A stretch of DNA of 64,000 nt from Paenibacillus sp. UNC451MF. GTDB taxonomy: Bacteria; Bacillota; Bacilli; Paenibacillales; NBRC-103111. The translations under genes and the position numbers were made by a program. Where the stretch lies: NCBI RefSeq assembly GCF_000686845.1, contig NZ_JMLS01000017.1, forward strand, positions 1 through 64,000, in the 5' to 3' direction. Positions within the stretch are counted from its first letter, which is position 1. Every line of letters starts with the position of its first letter. Under the pieces are notes generated by a model. The model was not told the origin of the DNA, did no database searches, and saw nothing but the letters and a program-made list of their open reading frames with translations. Positions 43,814 to 52,110 of this stretch are shown piece by piece.

Positions 43814-44269
43814 TCATTTTTTTAAAGACATATCAAAATTAACATCTTCGATAAATTCGATAACTTCTCCGTTCGGACTGTAAACTAGTGCATTTTTCAC
43901 AGCAAGAGGAGGTTCGCCAAGTGAAAGCTGACTTGGTTCAATATAAGTCTTTGCTTTGTGGTGAAGTGCTTTGTTATACATTTCCTTTACATCATCCACG
44001 TAAAATGCAAAATGTAATAACGCACCGTGTGAAATCTCCTCTTCTGAAGAGGCTTTTTTTCCTTGAGCAGGGATGATGGCTTCATTATCAAATACCTCAA
44101 TACAAGTTCTTTGGTCAGGAGAAACTAACATGGCTGCTTCTTGGATCTGAAAGGCTGGAAGACTCCAATGGTGACCTACTTTAAATCCTAATACTTGAGT
44201 ATAGAAATCGATGGTAGCCTTATAATCTTTGGCTTGGATTGCAACATGCGCTAGTCCTTTTACACTCAT
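43814..44269 (-). CDS. VOC-family (glyoxalase-like) protein
   Basis: A 151-residue metalloprotein of the vicinal-oxygen-chelate superfamily, with two beta-alpha-beta-beta-beta modules. Module 1 starts AHVAIQAKDYKATIDFYTQVLGFKVGHHW. Module 2 has LLHFAFYVDDVKEMYNKAL and ends SPNGEVIEFIED, whose glutamate is the usual last metal ligand. Members include glyoxalases, dioxygenases and fosfomycin-type resistance enzymes; which one applies is not visible. GGAGAGAGA precedes the ATG. It is divergent from an AsnC-type regulator 157 bases away, a common arrangement for control by that regulator. Confidence 0.85.
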   Translation of the reverse strand: MSVKGLAHVAIQAKDYKATIDFYTQVLGFKVGHHWSLPAFQIQEAAMLVSPDQRTCIEVFDNEAIIPAQGKKASSEEEISHGALLHFAFYVDDVKEMYNKALHHKAKTYIEPSQLSLGEPPLAVKNALVYSPNGEVIEFIEDVNFDMSLKK

Positions 44270-44426
44270 TTCATCTCTCTCCTAATAAAAAGTTTCTTTA
44301 ATTATAGTAAGATTATTCAGGAGAATACATACAAAATATAAGGAGTTAATGATAAAATACTAATTAAATTTGAGTTATTTGTGTCGTTTTGATTTACTTT
44401 TATAAAATAACAGGAGGCGCCAAAAT

Positions 44427-44861
44427 ATGAACGATCTAATCGATCAGATTGATATAAAGATTATGAAGCTACTCCAGCATAATTCACGAATGCCTGTTTC
44501 TCAAATCAGCAAACAAATTTCCATGTCTCAACCTTCAGTTAAAGAAAGGATTTTAAAGCTGGAAGATAAAAAAGTCATTTCTGAATACAGAACCGTATTT
44601 AATTTACAGGAACTTAACAAAGGCACCACCTCTTTTATTTTATTCAAGACGGAACAATGTCAAGCTCTAGTCGAATTTTGCAAAGAAGCAAGGGAAGTAA
44701 CCGATTTATTTCGTATAAGTGGAGAATTTAATTATCTCATCAAAGTGCAAACGGCATCGGTAGAGGAGTTAGCGGATTTTCAGGATTTGCTTGCCCAATT
44801 TGGACCTTCAAAGTCGCATATATGTTTGAGAAATATATTGGAGAATAGGGTATTACTCTGA
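44427..44861 (+). CDS. Lrp/AsnC-family transcriptional regulator
   Basis: A 144-residue regulator that responds to amino acids or related molecules. The N-terminal helix-turn-helix (about 4-60; IDIKIMKLLQHNSRMPVSQI, SMSQPSVKERILKLE) is followed by an RAM effector-binding domain (about 65-140; FRISGEFNYLIKVQTASVEEL). Size and order are canonical. AGGAGGCG precedes the ATG. It is divergent from the VOC gene, which is its likeliest target besides itself. Confidence 0.9.
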   Translation: MNDLIDQIDIKIMKLLQHNSRMPVSQISKQISMSQPSVKERILKLEDKKVISEYRTVFNLQELNKGTTSFILFKTEQCQALVEFCKEAREVTDLFRISGEFNYLIKVQTASVEELADFQDLLAQFGPSKSHICLRNILENRVLL

Positions 44862-44893
44862 ATTCTAAGTACATTAAACACAACCTAATATCA

Positions 44894-44935
44894 AAAAAAC
44901 GGAATCCAGAAATTAAACCGGATACCGTTTTTGCT
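44894..44935. terminator. two-way terminator, AsnC and PH-domain genes
   Basis: AAAAACGG-ATCC and GGAT-CCGTTTTT form the stem, with A and T tracts on either side. Confidence 0.7.
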
Positions 44936-44972
44936 GTGCGATTGCAGGAATTCAATCTTTTAAACGCGAAGG

Positions 44973-45388
44973 TCAGGCATTTAACCGCTTATGATTTTGA
45001 TGTGCAATAGTAACCATCGCTACATAGAAAGGTTGCAGATTGAATTTCTTACCGAACTCAAACTTGTAGGAAGCTACATGTACATTTGTTGCTTTATAAA
45101 TAGGGGATGTTATGTAGTGAATAGTTAATTCACTATCATCAAAGCCAGTCCCTGCGGTTTCCATGGTGACTTCATAAATAGAATCCAAGTGAATGGAAGC
45201 AACTCTAGTCTTTTTGCCAGTGACACCTTGATGGTCAATAAAGATCAATCTTTCATCAGTCACAATGAAGGTATCTCTTACAAGTTTAAATCCCATTTGA
45301 ATTTTCTCATTAGGAATAAGATAAGCACCGTATTGATTCGTCAGTTCTTGAACAAGTTGCCAAACAAGCCACCCAAAATGTTAGCCAA
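44973..45388 (-). pseudogene. PH-domain protein with N-terminal frameshift
   Basis: A bacterial Pleckstrin-homology-type protein. From 45296 down an ORF gives MGFKLVRDTFIVTDERLIFI, DHQGVTGKKTRVASIHLDSI and YEVTMETAGTGFDDSELTI, the core of this small family. Upstream the homology goes on as VQELTNQYGAYLIPNEKIQ in the same frame without a start. AGGAGG and a TTG at 45388 open another frame, LANILGGLFGNL, which hits TGA after 16 codons. Joining them needs one indel near 45350. The complete protein would have about 138 residues, the normal size. A sequencing error would restore it. Translation of the 107-residue part alone from the internal ATG lacks a ribosome binding site. Confidence 0.7.
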
Positions 45389-45644
45389 TTTAAACGCCTC
45401 CTGTTTTTGAAGAAACATTATGTAATAATTCTAATTGTTTACAATTCGATAAAATCTTTGAGAATCCTTCAATAACAGACTAATTTTCGCGAAGAATAGG
45501 TTTTCATGTCGATTATAAGGGTAGAGTAGAATGTGACGAATTTTGTTCTATTTGAAACTGTTTTATTTGTGTGAGACAATGATAAATGGTCATAGATTCA
45601 GGCATCGGGAATGGAAAAAACCATGAGAGAGGATGGATGCTGCT

Positions 45645-46562
45645 TTGAGAACTATTAAGCTTGGAAGCAGTACTTTAGAAGTTCCGGTTGTTGCGATAGG
45701 CTGCATGCGAATTAAATCGCTGGATAAGACTGAGGCAGAACGTTTTGTCCAGACAGCGCTGGAAGAAGGTGCGAATTTCTTCGATCATGCTGATATTTAT
45801 GGCGGCGGCACTTGCGAAGAAATATTTGCGGATGCTATACATATGAGTGATGATGTTCGTGAGAAGATCATCCTGCAATCCAAGTGTGGCATTCGGAAAG
45901 GCATGTTTGATTTCTCGAAAGAACATATTTTGGAATCAGTGGACGGTATTTTGAAGCGTCTGAAAACCGATTATTTGGACGTTTTGCTCCTGCATCGTCC
46001 AGATACATTAGTAGAACCGGAAGAGGTAGCCGAGGCTTTCGACCTTCTTGAGAGCTCGGGAAAGGTGCGGCATTTCGGTATTTCCAATCAGAATCCGATG
46101 CAGATTGAGTTACTGAAGAAGTCGGTCAAACAACCGCTAGTGGCCAACCAACTACAATTAAGCATCACCAACGCTACTATGATCTCGAACGGCATTAATG
46201 TGAATATGGGGAATGACTCCGCAGTTAACCGAGATGGCAGTGTGCTTGATTACTGCAGACTAAACGATATCACTATTCAGCCTTGGTCGCCTTTCCAATA
46301 TGGATTTTTTGAAGGTGTATTCCTTGGAAGTGACAAGTTTCCGGAGCTTAACCAGAAAATCGATGAAATCGCGGCAAAATATGAAGTGAGTAATACGACC
46401 ATCGCCATCGCATGGATTCTACGCCATCCTGCACGCATGCAACCGGTGACCGGTACTATGAATACGATTCGCTTAAAAGAATGCTGTAAAGCAAGCGATG
46501 TCTTTTTGACTCGTCAAGAATGGTATGAGATTTACCGTGCAGCAGGCAACGTTCTTCCTTAA
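45645..46562 (+). CDS. aldo/keto reductase
   Basis: A 305-residue NADPH-dependent reductase of the AKR superfamily, TIM barrel. The N-terminus IKLGSSTLEVPVVAIGCMRI, the catalytic aspartate and tyrosine in FFDHADIYGGG, KSKCG-like lysine segment QSKCGIRKG, LLLHRPDTLVEPEEVAEAF and HFGISNQNP are as in the YdhF/YcsN subgroup. The TTG at 45645 gives the usual family N-terminus. An ATG at 45633 is in frame but touches the GAGAGG site. It is a single-gene unit with a strong terminator. The natural carbonyl substrate is not predictable. Confidence 0.9.
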   Translation: MRTIKLGSSTLEVPVVAIGCMRIKSLDKTEAERFVQTALEEGANFFDHADIYGGGTCEEIFADAIHMSDDVREKIILQSKCGIRKGMFDFSKEHILESVDGILKRLKTDYLDVLLLHRPDTLVEPEEVAEAFDLLESSGKVRHFGISNQNPMQIELLKKSVKQPLVANQLQLSITNATMISNGINVNMGNDSAVNRDGSVLDYCRLNDITIQPWSPFQYGFFEGVFLGSDKFPELNQKIDEIAAKYEVSNTTIAIAWILRHPARMQPVTGTMNTIRLKECCKASDVFLTRQEWYEIYRAAGNVLP

Positions 46563-46594
46563 ATTATAATAATACGGACCCACACAAAATATAA

Positions 46595-46640
46595 CAAAGC
46601 AACCTCGGATATTCTTTAACTGGGCGTTGCTTTGTTTTTT
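46595..46640 (+). terminator. terminator after the aldo/keto reductase gene
   Basis: CAAAGCAAC and GTTGCTTTG pair perfectly over a 22-base loop, followed by six T. Confidence 0.75.
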
Positions 46641-46685
46641 ACAAGAAGATAACGGTTTAAAATCTTAGAAGGAGTGTTATATAAA

Positions 46686-47045
46686 ATGTCTAGATCAGTT
46701 GAATTTTCTCAAACTTCTTTAATTTTGCACTTAGATGGTTTGACCAGTGTAGCCGCACTTAAACGACAAGTGGAGATCCCGTACTCGAGCATAAAGGGAG
46801 TATCCATAGAAGACTTCAAAGTTTCCTTACTTCGCTTCAGGGTGGGTACATCAATAGCCGACATAAGAGAAGGTCGATTTATGCTTACCGACCGATGGTC
46901 CTTTATTTCATATGAGAACCATAAGGATGTAGTAGTTCTGCAGTTGAATAATCATGAATTTGAAAACGTAGTTTTTCAAATTAGTAATCCGGAGGAAATA
47001 CAGGGAAAAATATTGCAACACATTACTAAATTAGGTGATTCATAG
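46686..47045 (+). CDS. small beta-rich protein of unknown function
   Basis: A 119-residue soluble protein. Strands alternate through SLILHLDGLTSVAALKRQVEI, PYSSIKGVSIEDF and VVLQLNNHEFENVVFQI, and a helix ends it (EEIQGKILQHIT). The layout of about seven strands and one C-terminal helix looks like a Pleckstrin-homology fold, and the IPYSSIKGVSI turn is usual in bacterial PH proteins, but I would not name a family with certainty. Start at ATG 46686 with GGAG 11 bases upstream; an in-frame GTG at 46674 lies on that site. No partners nearby. Confidence 0.65.
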   Translation: MSRSVEFSQTSLILHLDGLTSVAALKRQVEIPYSSIKGVSIEDFKVSLLRFRVGTSIADIREGRFMLTDRWSFISYENHKDVVVLQLNNHEFENVVFQISNPEEIQGKILQHITKLGDS

Positions 47046-47206
47046 GATTTGAAACAATGGATTGGCTAAATGGATGTCAGATTATCATTAAAGAAAATTG
47101 ACATGTGCAAAAATCTGTTATTAATAAAACATTACCTTTATCTTCCATGTGAATTCTGTCATCCTTAAGTTGAGAAGTTTTAGTGGTTGAGATAGGGGGA
47201 AAGTGC

Positions 47207-48211
47207 ATGTCGGTTACTTTAAGGGTGCTTCGTTTGCCAGACGATTACGAAGGAATTGCTAAATTGGTGAATACTTACTGGTCGGAGCCAACAAGTGCTG
47301 CGAGGCTAGAGGAAGACGACGCCAAGCTATATACAGTCGGTCGAACATTCTTGGACGAGAATGGTCTTCTAGGTGGTTATGATCGACTAAGGCAGGTTGC
47401 CGTCACAGTGCAAGATGAAATCGTAGGCTACTTGTGGATATGGCGAGCCCCGTGGACCGAGCCTGGGACTCTGAATCATACTATGGTGGTTGATCCGGCG
47501 TTCCGCAAACAGGGAGTCGGAATGCACTTGTACCAGTATGCGTTGGATTGGGCTAATTCGATGGGTACGAGTAAGATAGTAACCGAAGTATGGGACGATG
47601 ATGAGGCGGCACTGCATTTTGCCCGTCATCAAGGGTTTGTTATCGATCGTCATTCGTTCCAATCCGTGCTTTCGTTGGAGGGCCTTGATGCTGCAACCGT
47701 CTATGGCGCGGATGTTTCGAAGCATTTGGAAAGAGCTGGGATAAGGTTCACAACACTTGCCGAGGAAGGCTTGGCAGAAGGAGAGCTCAAGCTGTACGAG
47801 CTTTACAAGGAAACTCTGGTAGATATTCCTGGCTACACTGGCGAGGTTCCTGTGATTTCCGAGTGGCGCAAATGGTATCTAATGGCGAGTGGTTATGCAC
47901 CCGAGCAGGTGCTGATTGCAGCTGACGGTGATCGATTCGTCGGTGTGAGCAACGTACTCCATAATGTGCAGACCAATGGGATGTACCATGAATATACAGG
48001 TGTTAGCCGCGACTATCGCCGACGCAGCATCGGCTTAGCGCTTAAAGTCAAAGCAATCGAGTTGGCGGTCAAACGAAATGCAGAATACATTCGGACGGAT
48101 AACGACTCCACGAATGTGCCAATTCTCACCATTAATCGTCGGCTTGGCTATCAGCCACTCCGCGGATCTTATCGAGTGCTTGTTTCTTTGCGTGAATCGT
48201 GCTCAACCTAA
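47207..48211 (+). CDS. tandem GNAT acetyltransferase
   Basis: A 334-residue protein with two GCN5-type N-acetyltransferase domains. Domain 1 (about 1-165) has the acetyl-CoA loop VVDPAFRKQGVGMHLYQYA. Domain 2 (about 170-330) has GVSRDYRRRSIGLALKVKAI and NDSTNVPILTINRRLGYQPL. Both pyrophosphate loops (Q/R-x-x-G-x-G/A) are recognisable: RKQGVG is canonical and RRRSIG carries S for the first G. Tandem GNATs of this type acetylate small amines or antibiotics. GGGGGAAAG precedes the ATG at 47207. Single-gene unit. Substrate unknown. Confidence 0.85.
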   Translation: MSVTLRVLRLPDDYEGIAKLVNTYWSEPTSAARLEEDDAKLYTVGRTFLDENGLLGGYDRLRQVAVTVQDEIVGYLWIWRAPWTEPGTLNHTMVVDPAFRKQGVGMHLYQYALDWANSMGTSKIVTEVWDDDEAALHFARHQGFVIDRHSFQSVLSLEGLDAATVYGADVSKHLERAGIRFTTLAEEGLAEGELKLYELYKETLVDIPGYTGEVPVISEWRKWYLMASGYAPEQVLIAADGDRFVGVSNVLHNVQTNGMYHEYTGVSRDYRRRSIGLALKVKAIELAVKRNAEYIRTDNDSTNVPILTINRRLGYQPLRGSYRVLVSLRESCST

Positions 48212-48222
48212 TCGAGAGGAAG

Positions 48223-48253
48223 GACCACTTCACAGTTGAAGTGGTCTTTTTTT
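48223..48253 (+). terminator. terminator after the GNAT gene
   Basis: GACCACTTC and GAAGTGGTC form a perfect stem over ACAGTT, followed by seven T. Confidence 0.85.
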
Positions 48254-48395
48254 ATAGCGAGCTATTCTACTTACGTGGCATTCGAACAAGTCTCATTTTG
48301 CTCCAAGAGAAGCAAATTTTGACGACAGTTTAAGATTAGCCTATTCTATTTAGGAAGGCAGTGTATATTGTAGTTTAAAAATGAGGAGTACAACC

Positions 48396-48905
48396 ATGAA
48401 TCAATTTTATAAGGCATTAACATTTGTAAATGAAATTTTTTATGAACCTAATCACTTAACTATAAAAGCCATTCGCGAAGAAACCCAAAATTCAGATTAT
48501 GGAGCTGGGGTATTTGAGCTAAATTCTAAATTGGTTAGATTTAGGGTTGCAAAAATAACACCTACAAAGATAGGACAGTTTGTTGCCTTTTGGGAAAAAG
48601 ATTTAGCTAATAAAAACCAAGCCTATTCATATGAAAATGCTACAGATTTATTGGTTATCAATACGTTTACTACAAGTAATCATTATTTTGGACAATTTGT
48701 TTTTCCAAAAGAAGTTCTTGCACGACAAAAAATCCTTAAAACAGCTACTACAAGAGGGAAAATGGCGATTAGAGTTTACCCTAGTTGGGATACTCCCACG
48801 AGCCAACAAGCTATAGCAACACAAAAATGGCAGTTACCATACTTTGTTGCGATCAATAAAGACAGCTTGCAAACACAAGAACTATTAAAACTATACTCCA
48901 ACTAA
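48396..48905 (+). CDS. MepB-family protein
   Basis: A 169-residue protein of the MepB family, named from the staphylococcal mepRAB locus; its biochemical role is unknown. Typical features are FVNEIFYEP, EETQNSDYGAGVFEL, VRFRVAKITPTKIGQFVAFWEKD, GQFVFPKEVLARQKIL and MAIRVYPSWDTPTS. Start at ATG 48396 with GAGGAG eight bases upstream. The gene is clearly richer in A and T, with AAA/TTT-type codons, than its GNAT and sigma-factor neighbours, which suggests it came from a lower-GC Gram-positive. No mepR or mepA relative is adjacent. Confidence 0.85.
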   Translation: MNQFYKALTFVNEIFYEPNHLTIKAIREETQNSDYGAGVFELNSKLVRFRVAKITPTKIGQFVAFWEKDLANKNQAYSYENATDLLVINTFTTSNHYFGQFVFPKEVLARQKILKTATTRGKMAIRVYPSWDTPTSQQAIATQKWQLPYFVAINKDSLQTQELLKLYSN

Positions 48906-48990
48906 TATTGGATAGCGCTATAAGCTTCTATTAAATTCATAACACCAATCCTAGAGAATATGCCTTAGCCATTTGTAACTAGATAAAGAT

Positions 48991-49026
48991 AGAGGTGCCT
49001 GCGCCCGGCGCGGCCCCTCTTTTTTG
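48991..49026 (+). terminator. terminator after mepB-like gene
   Basis: AGAGG-TGCC-TGCGCC and GGCGCG-GCCCCTCT pair with two mismatches, followed by six T. Strikingly GC-rich compared with the gene it ends. Confidence 0.75.
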
Positions 49027-49189
49027 TTTATTGCGGCTTGAGGATCGAAATTGGATTCAATATAAAATTTATACATTTGTTAATACTTTAATGCTTTCTC
49101 CGTATTAACTATCGTGAGACTCACAAAAACAAATTGCGCAATTTGTTGATGATTTTAGTTTTCAATATAAATGAGGGGAGGGGAAGCAG

Positions 49190-49769
49190 TTGGAGGTTGC
49201 CCCTGCGAATACAGGAATTTATCAAAATGAACAATGGGAGACCCAGAACAAGGTTCTGTCCACAGAAATGTTTGCTCAAATATTTGATACTTACTATAAG
49301 AGGGTCTATAAGTATATTTGCTATCGTATCAACAATCATTATGCTGCTGAAGATATATGCAGTCATGTTTTCGAAGTAGTCATTTCCAAATACCATAGTT
49401 TCTCACCGGAAAAATCAAATTTTGAGGTGTGGTTATTCGCTATTGCGAGAAACTCCGTAACGGATTATTTTCGCTCACAGAAACATAGAGCAGATTTTTC
49501 GTTGAACTCCATTTTGAACATAGTCTTATCCAAACCAACTCCGGAAGAAATCGTTATCCGAGATGACAATAATAAAGCCTTATTTACGGCTCTTGCAAAG
49601 CTGAGTGATAAGGAACGTAATATCATTGCTATGAAATATGCCGCTGGCTTAAAAAACTCGGAGATTGCAGATCTGTTAGGTAAGTGGTTCCAATATTGTT
49701 GTTGTTCTCTACAGAAGCTTAAAGAAACTGTATAAAGATTTGGACTTAGAGGAGGTCAAAAATGACTAG
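49190..49769 (+). pseudogene. ECF-type sigma factor with frameshift in sigma-4
   Basis: An extracytoplasmic-function sigma-70 factor. Sigma-2 is complete: FDTYYKRVYKYICYRINNHY, AEDICSHVFEVV, FEVWLFAIARNSVTDYFR. Sigma-4 begins ALAKLSDKERNIIAMKYAAGL and NSEIADLLG, then the frame leaves homology (KWFQYCCC) and ends at 49735. The neighbouring frame holds the expected end: SNIVVVLYRSLKKLYKDL, then stop at 49769. One indel near 49680 therefore splits the recognition helix of sigma-4. Intact, it would have about 192 residues. Unless it is an assembly error the factor cannot recognise its -35 sequence. The next gene starts inside its last codons, as expected for its anti-sigma partner. Start codon TTG at 49190 with GGGGAGGGG upstream. 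Confidence 0.8.
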
Positions 49770-50204
49770 TAAACGTGATTTAAAAGACTTCAGCGATGTA
49801 ACCAACATGCGAATGAATTAAGAGAAATTCAACGAGAAGCTCCGAAAAAGCTGACATTGAAGGAGGCTCACGCTATGGGAGTCGATTTTCCTGTCCCAAC
49901 TTGGTTATCCGATCATTATCCAACGATAAACTTTGTTCCTCAAGGCGACCACATGGTTGAGGTGCAGTATCAAAAAGATGGAGAGTTCATTTCGTTGTTG
50001 ATTTCGAAAGGTGGCAGTAACGGTATTAGCACACAGGATGAGGTCAAAAGAGAAACAATCGGCGGAAAAACAGTGTACTTTGCTAACGGGATAGCCATCT
50101 GGGAACAGAACGGATTCACCTATTAGCTGTATCAAATGGCAGAAAAAAACTTTGATGTCAAAACCATTGGGAATTTGATCGAGAAGATGTCTTCAAAAAA
50201 CTAA
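49762..50204 (+). pseudogene. anti-sigma/DUF4367-type protein with several lesions
   Basis: The ATG at 49762 overlaps the sigma-factor end and has AGGAGG in place. It reads MTSKRDLKDFSDVTNMRMN and stops. A shifted frame continues ANELREIQREAPKKLTLKEA, then FPVPTWLSDHYPTINFVP, EVQYQKDGEFISLLISKGG and YFANGIAIWEQNGFTY. A TAG (50125) follows where a glutamine would fit, and the same frame goes on with LYQMAEKNFDVKTIGNLIEK to the TAA at 50204. So there is one frameshift and one CAG-to-TAG-like nonsense change. The DUF4367-like sensor part is visible, but the membrane segment usual between the sigma-binding and outer domains is absent. With the sigma factor also broken, the whole module seems dead. 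Confidence 0.7.
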
Positions 50205-50216
50205 TCTAAGATAATG

Positions 50217-50263
50217 AAAGCAAGTGAATCGGTGGATATGTCCGGTTCACTTGCTTCTTTTTT
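50217..50263 (+). terminator. terminator of the sigma/anti-sigma locus
   Basis: AAGCAAGTGAA-CGG and CCG-TTCACTTGCTT pair with a one-base bulge on each side, followed by CTTTTTT. Confidence 0.8.
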
Positions 50264-50311
50264 GGTTCATTGGTTCATTTTATGAAAATGGGGGGAGGTC
50301 TTTAATTGACA

Positions 50312-51100
50312 TTACCCGGTAAATTCCTGGACCCATTCATTGTTATAATAAGCAATGCCAATATGGGTAAAACTACTATTCAGTATATTGGCTTTATGTC
50401 CTGGACTGTTCATCCAGTCGTTCATAACCTGGGTAGGGCTGCTTTGTCCGTTTGCGATATTCTCACCAGCTGTGTTGTATGTGATCCCGAACTCCGACAT
50501 CATATCGAAGGGGGAGCCATGTGTGGGGGAATTGTGATCAAAGTAATTGTTATTGTACATATCTTGTGCCTTGACCATAGCCATTTTTGATAAATCTTCA
50601 CGCATACTTAGGGAATTCAACCCTGCTTTGGACCTCTCTTGATTGACTAAATCCAGAACCTGCTGCGCAAATTGGGATGAATCCCCATTACCTTGCGGTG
50701 CCTGTCCAGTGGGAGCAGCAGGTGTCTGCCCAGTCGGACCAGAGGGTGCTTGTCCGGTCGGACCAGATGGCGCTTGTCCAGTGGAACCGGGTGGCACTTG
50801 ATCACCGTAATAATCATTCGGTGCCTCATTTGTTGGGTATCCTCCGGGTGTTTGAATGAGATCCAACAAATTGGATGGTATTCCAATGGGGGCTTCCTTG
50901 GTCGTTATAGTTCCTTTTCCTGCATTGGACGTGGCTGTTGATGATGCCTGTGTTTTGATTGGTGTTGGTGCAGCGTTATGAGCAGCATGGGTTGAAATTC
51001 GTGTTTGATGCTTAGGGGTAACTTGCTTTTCCTTCATATTGTTATTAGTTGTACAGCCTGTAACCAGTAAGAATATTGCCAACAAAATAAACTTTGCCAT
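50312..51100 (-). CDS. CAP/SCP-domain lipoprotein with proline-rich repeats
   Basis: A 262-residue surface protein. The signal peptide ends with lipobox LVTGC, C16 being lipid-modified. A Thr/Ala/Pro-rich stalk follows (about 20-105). Then come four 8-residue repeats of the type GPTGQAPS (about 100-135), and a CAP domain of the YkwD kind (about 140-262). The domain has VLDLVNQERSKAGLNSL, ARYNNNYFDHNS-like helices, AGENIANGQSSP, MNDWMNSPGHKANILN and HIGIAYYNNEW. The histidines and glutamates of the CAP cavity (FDHNSP, GEN, SPGHK) are present. Function of bacterial CAP proteins is unclear. GGGAGG precedes the ATG. It converges with the broken sigma/anti-sigma genes. Confidence 0.88.
   Translation of the reverse strand: MAKFILLAIFLLVTGCTTNNNMKEKQVTPKHQTRISTHAAHNAAPTPIKTQASSTATSNAGKGTITTKEAPIGIPSNLLDLIQTPGGYPTNEAPNDYYGDQVPPGSTGQAPSGPTGQAPSGPTGQTPAAPTGQAPQGNGDSSQFAQQVLDLVNQERSKAGLNSLSMREDLSKMAMVKAQDMYNNNYFDHNSPTHGSPFDMMSEFGITYNTAGENIANGQSSPTQVMNDWMNSPGHKANILNSSFTHIGIAYYNNEWVQEFTG
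50698..50793 (-). repeat. 24-bp tandem repeat coding GPTGQAPS units
   Basis: Four imperfect 24-base units inside the lipoprotein gene encode STGQAPSG, PTGQAPSG, PTGQTPAA and PTGQAPQG. DNA identity between the two middle units is high, so the number may vary by slippage. Confidence 0.7.
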
Positions 51101-51297
51101 AAACCAACCTCCCTGAAAGCTCTAATTAATGAAGTTACGAATATAAGATTTCCAGAATGCCTTATTTTATTCCTGAGAAGCTTCCGTGCTTTTTTTGTAA
51201 AGAAAAACCTATAAAGATGATAGGATTCCCTAATATTATTCAGAGCAGATTATAATAAATTTAATTCAGGGTCGAAGGATTGGTTTTTTGAATTATT

Positions 51298-51927
51298 TTG
51301 GAAGAGTTTACGAAAGAAAAGGGGGTTTGTCGTATCGAGTCCACAATATACAGTTTCCGGACATACGACGGATCGCATTTAACGAAGAGCTCGGCCGAAG
51401 GGACATATCAATTTACTTATAAGCTACAACATAGACTGGTAGGAACCTATACCGTTATGGTTGGAGGAGAGGGTTCTGACCTTGGTTCAACAACCTTTGA
51501 TGTAAGGGCTATTAGTACAGCTCTAACTGCTGAGGTATCACCGAAACAACCCGATGGGCAAAATGGCTGGTCTGTTCATCCTGCTAGAATTACTATTGGA
51601 GCTTTGGGGGGCTTGCCTGATGGACATAGCATATTGTATCGCGTTAACCAGGGCAGCTGGATGAAACACAGCGGCACGATTCCTATTGATACGAATGGTA
51701 TCCACTTAGTGGAGTACCACAGTGTAGACGAGACAGAGGCAGCCGGTATGATCAGCTCGTGAACCTTAAAAATTGATTCAGCAGCACCAACACTCAGAGT
51801 AACATTGGATAAATCAACCTTATGGTCCTCATAATAATAAGCTTGTCACGGTAACCAGCTCGGTTTATGCAACAGATTCACTTTCTCAACCAGAGCTTCC
51901 GCTACTGTTACCGTGCCTCATGATTAG
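51298..51927 (+). pseudogene. remnant of a large secreted repeat-domain protein
   Basis: A frame without start codon or signal peptide encodes beta-sandwich repeats of the kind used in S-layer and wall proteins: LVGTYTVMVGGEGSDLGSTT, FDVRAISTALTAEVSP, then HPARITIGALGGLPDGHSI and GIHLVEYHSVDETEA. The last is an OmpL47-like unit, usually followed by 'iDttaPt', here KIDSAAPTLRVTLDKS in the same frame after a TGA at 51760. A further frameshift lies near 51828, and the end ATVTVPHD runs to TAG 51925. It has at least two lesions and no front part. The source gene cannot be named. Confidence 0.6.
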
Positions 51928-51944
51928 TCTGGCAAGTAAATAAT

Positions 51945-51987
51945 AAGCCCAAAACCATTTGTAAAAATGATCTTGGGCTTTCTTTTT
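51945..51987 (+). terminator. terminator after the secreted-protein remnant
   Basis: AAGCCCAA and TTGGGCTT pair over a 20-base loop, followed by TCTTTTTT. Confidence 0.75.
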
Positions 51988-52110
51988 TGCAACTTACAAT
52001 CATTTCCTATAACTAACATTTTACTGGGGATTGACCGATAAAAGTAAAGAACTTTTGAGGTTAATCTTTCACGTCATTGTAGCGTTATTACTGCAAGTTT
52101 GGAGGAACTT

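Noticed and set aside
49134-49379. Plus-strand frame overlapping the sigma factor start
   Set aside because: Shadow frame; the sigma-2 motifs are in the frame starting at 49190 with its own ribosome binding site.
50677-50941. Plus-strand frames opposite the CAP lipoprotein repeats
   Set aside because: They arise from the 24-bp repeat read backwards; no ribosome binding site and unnatural composition.
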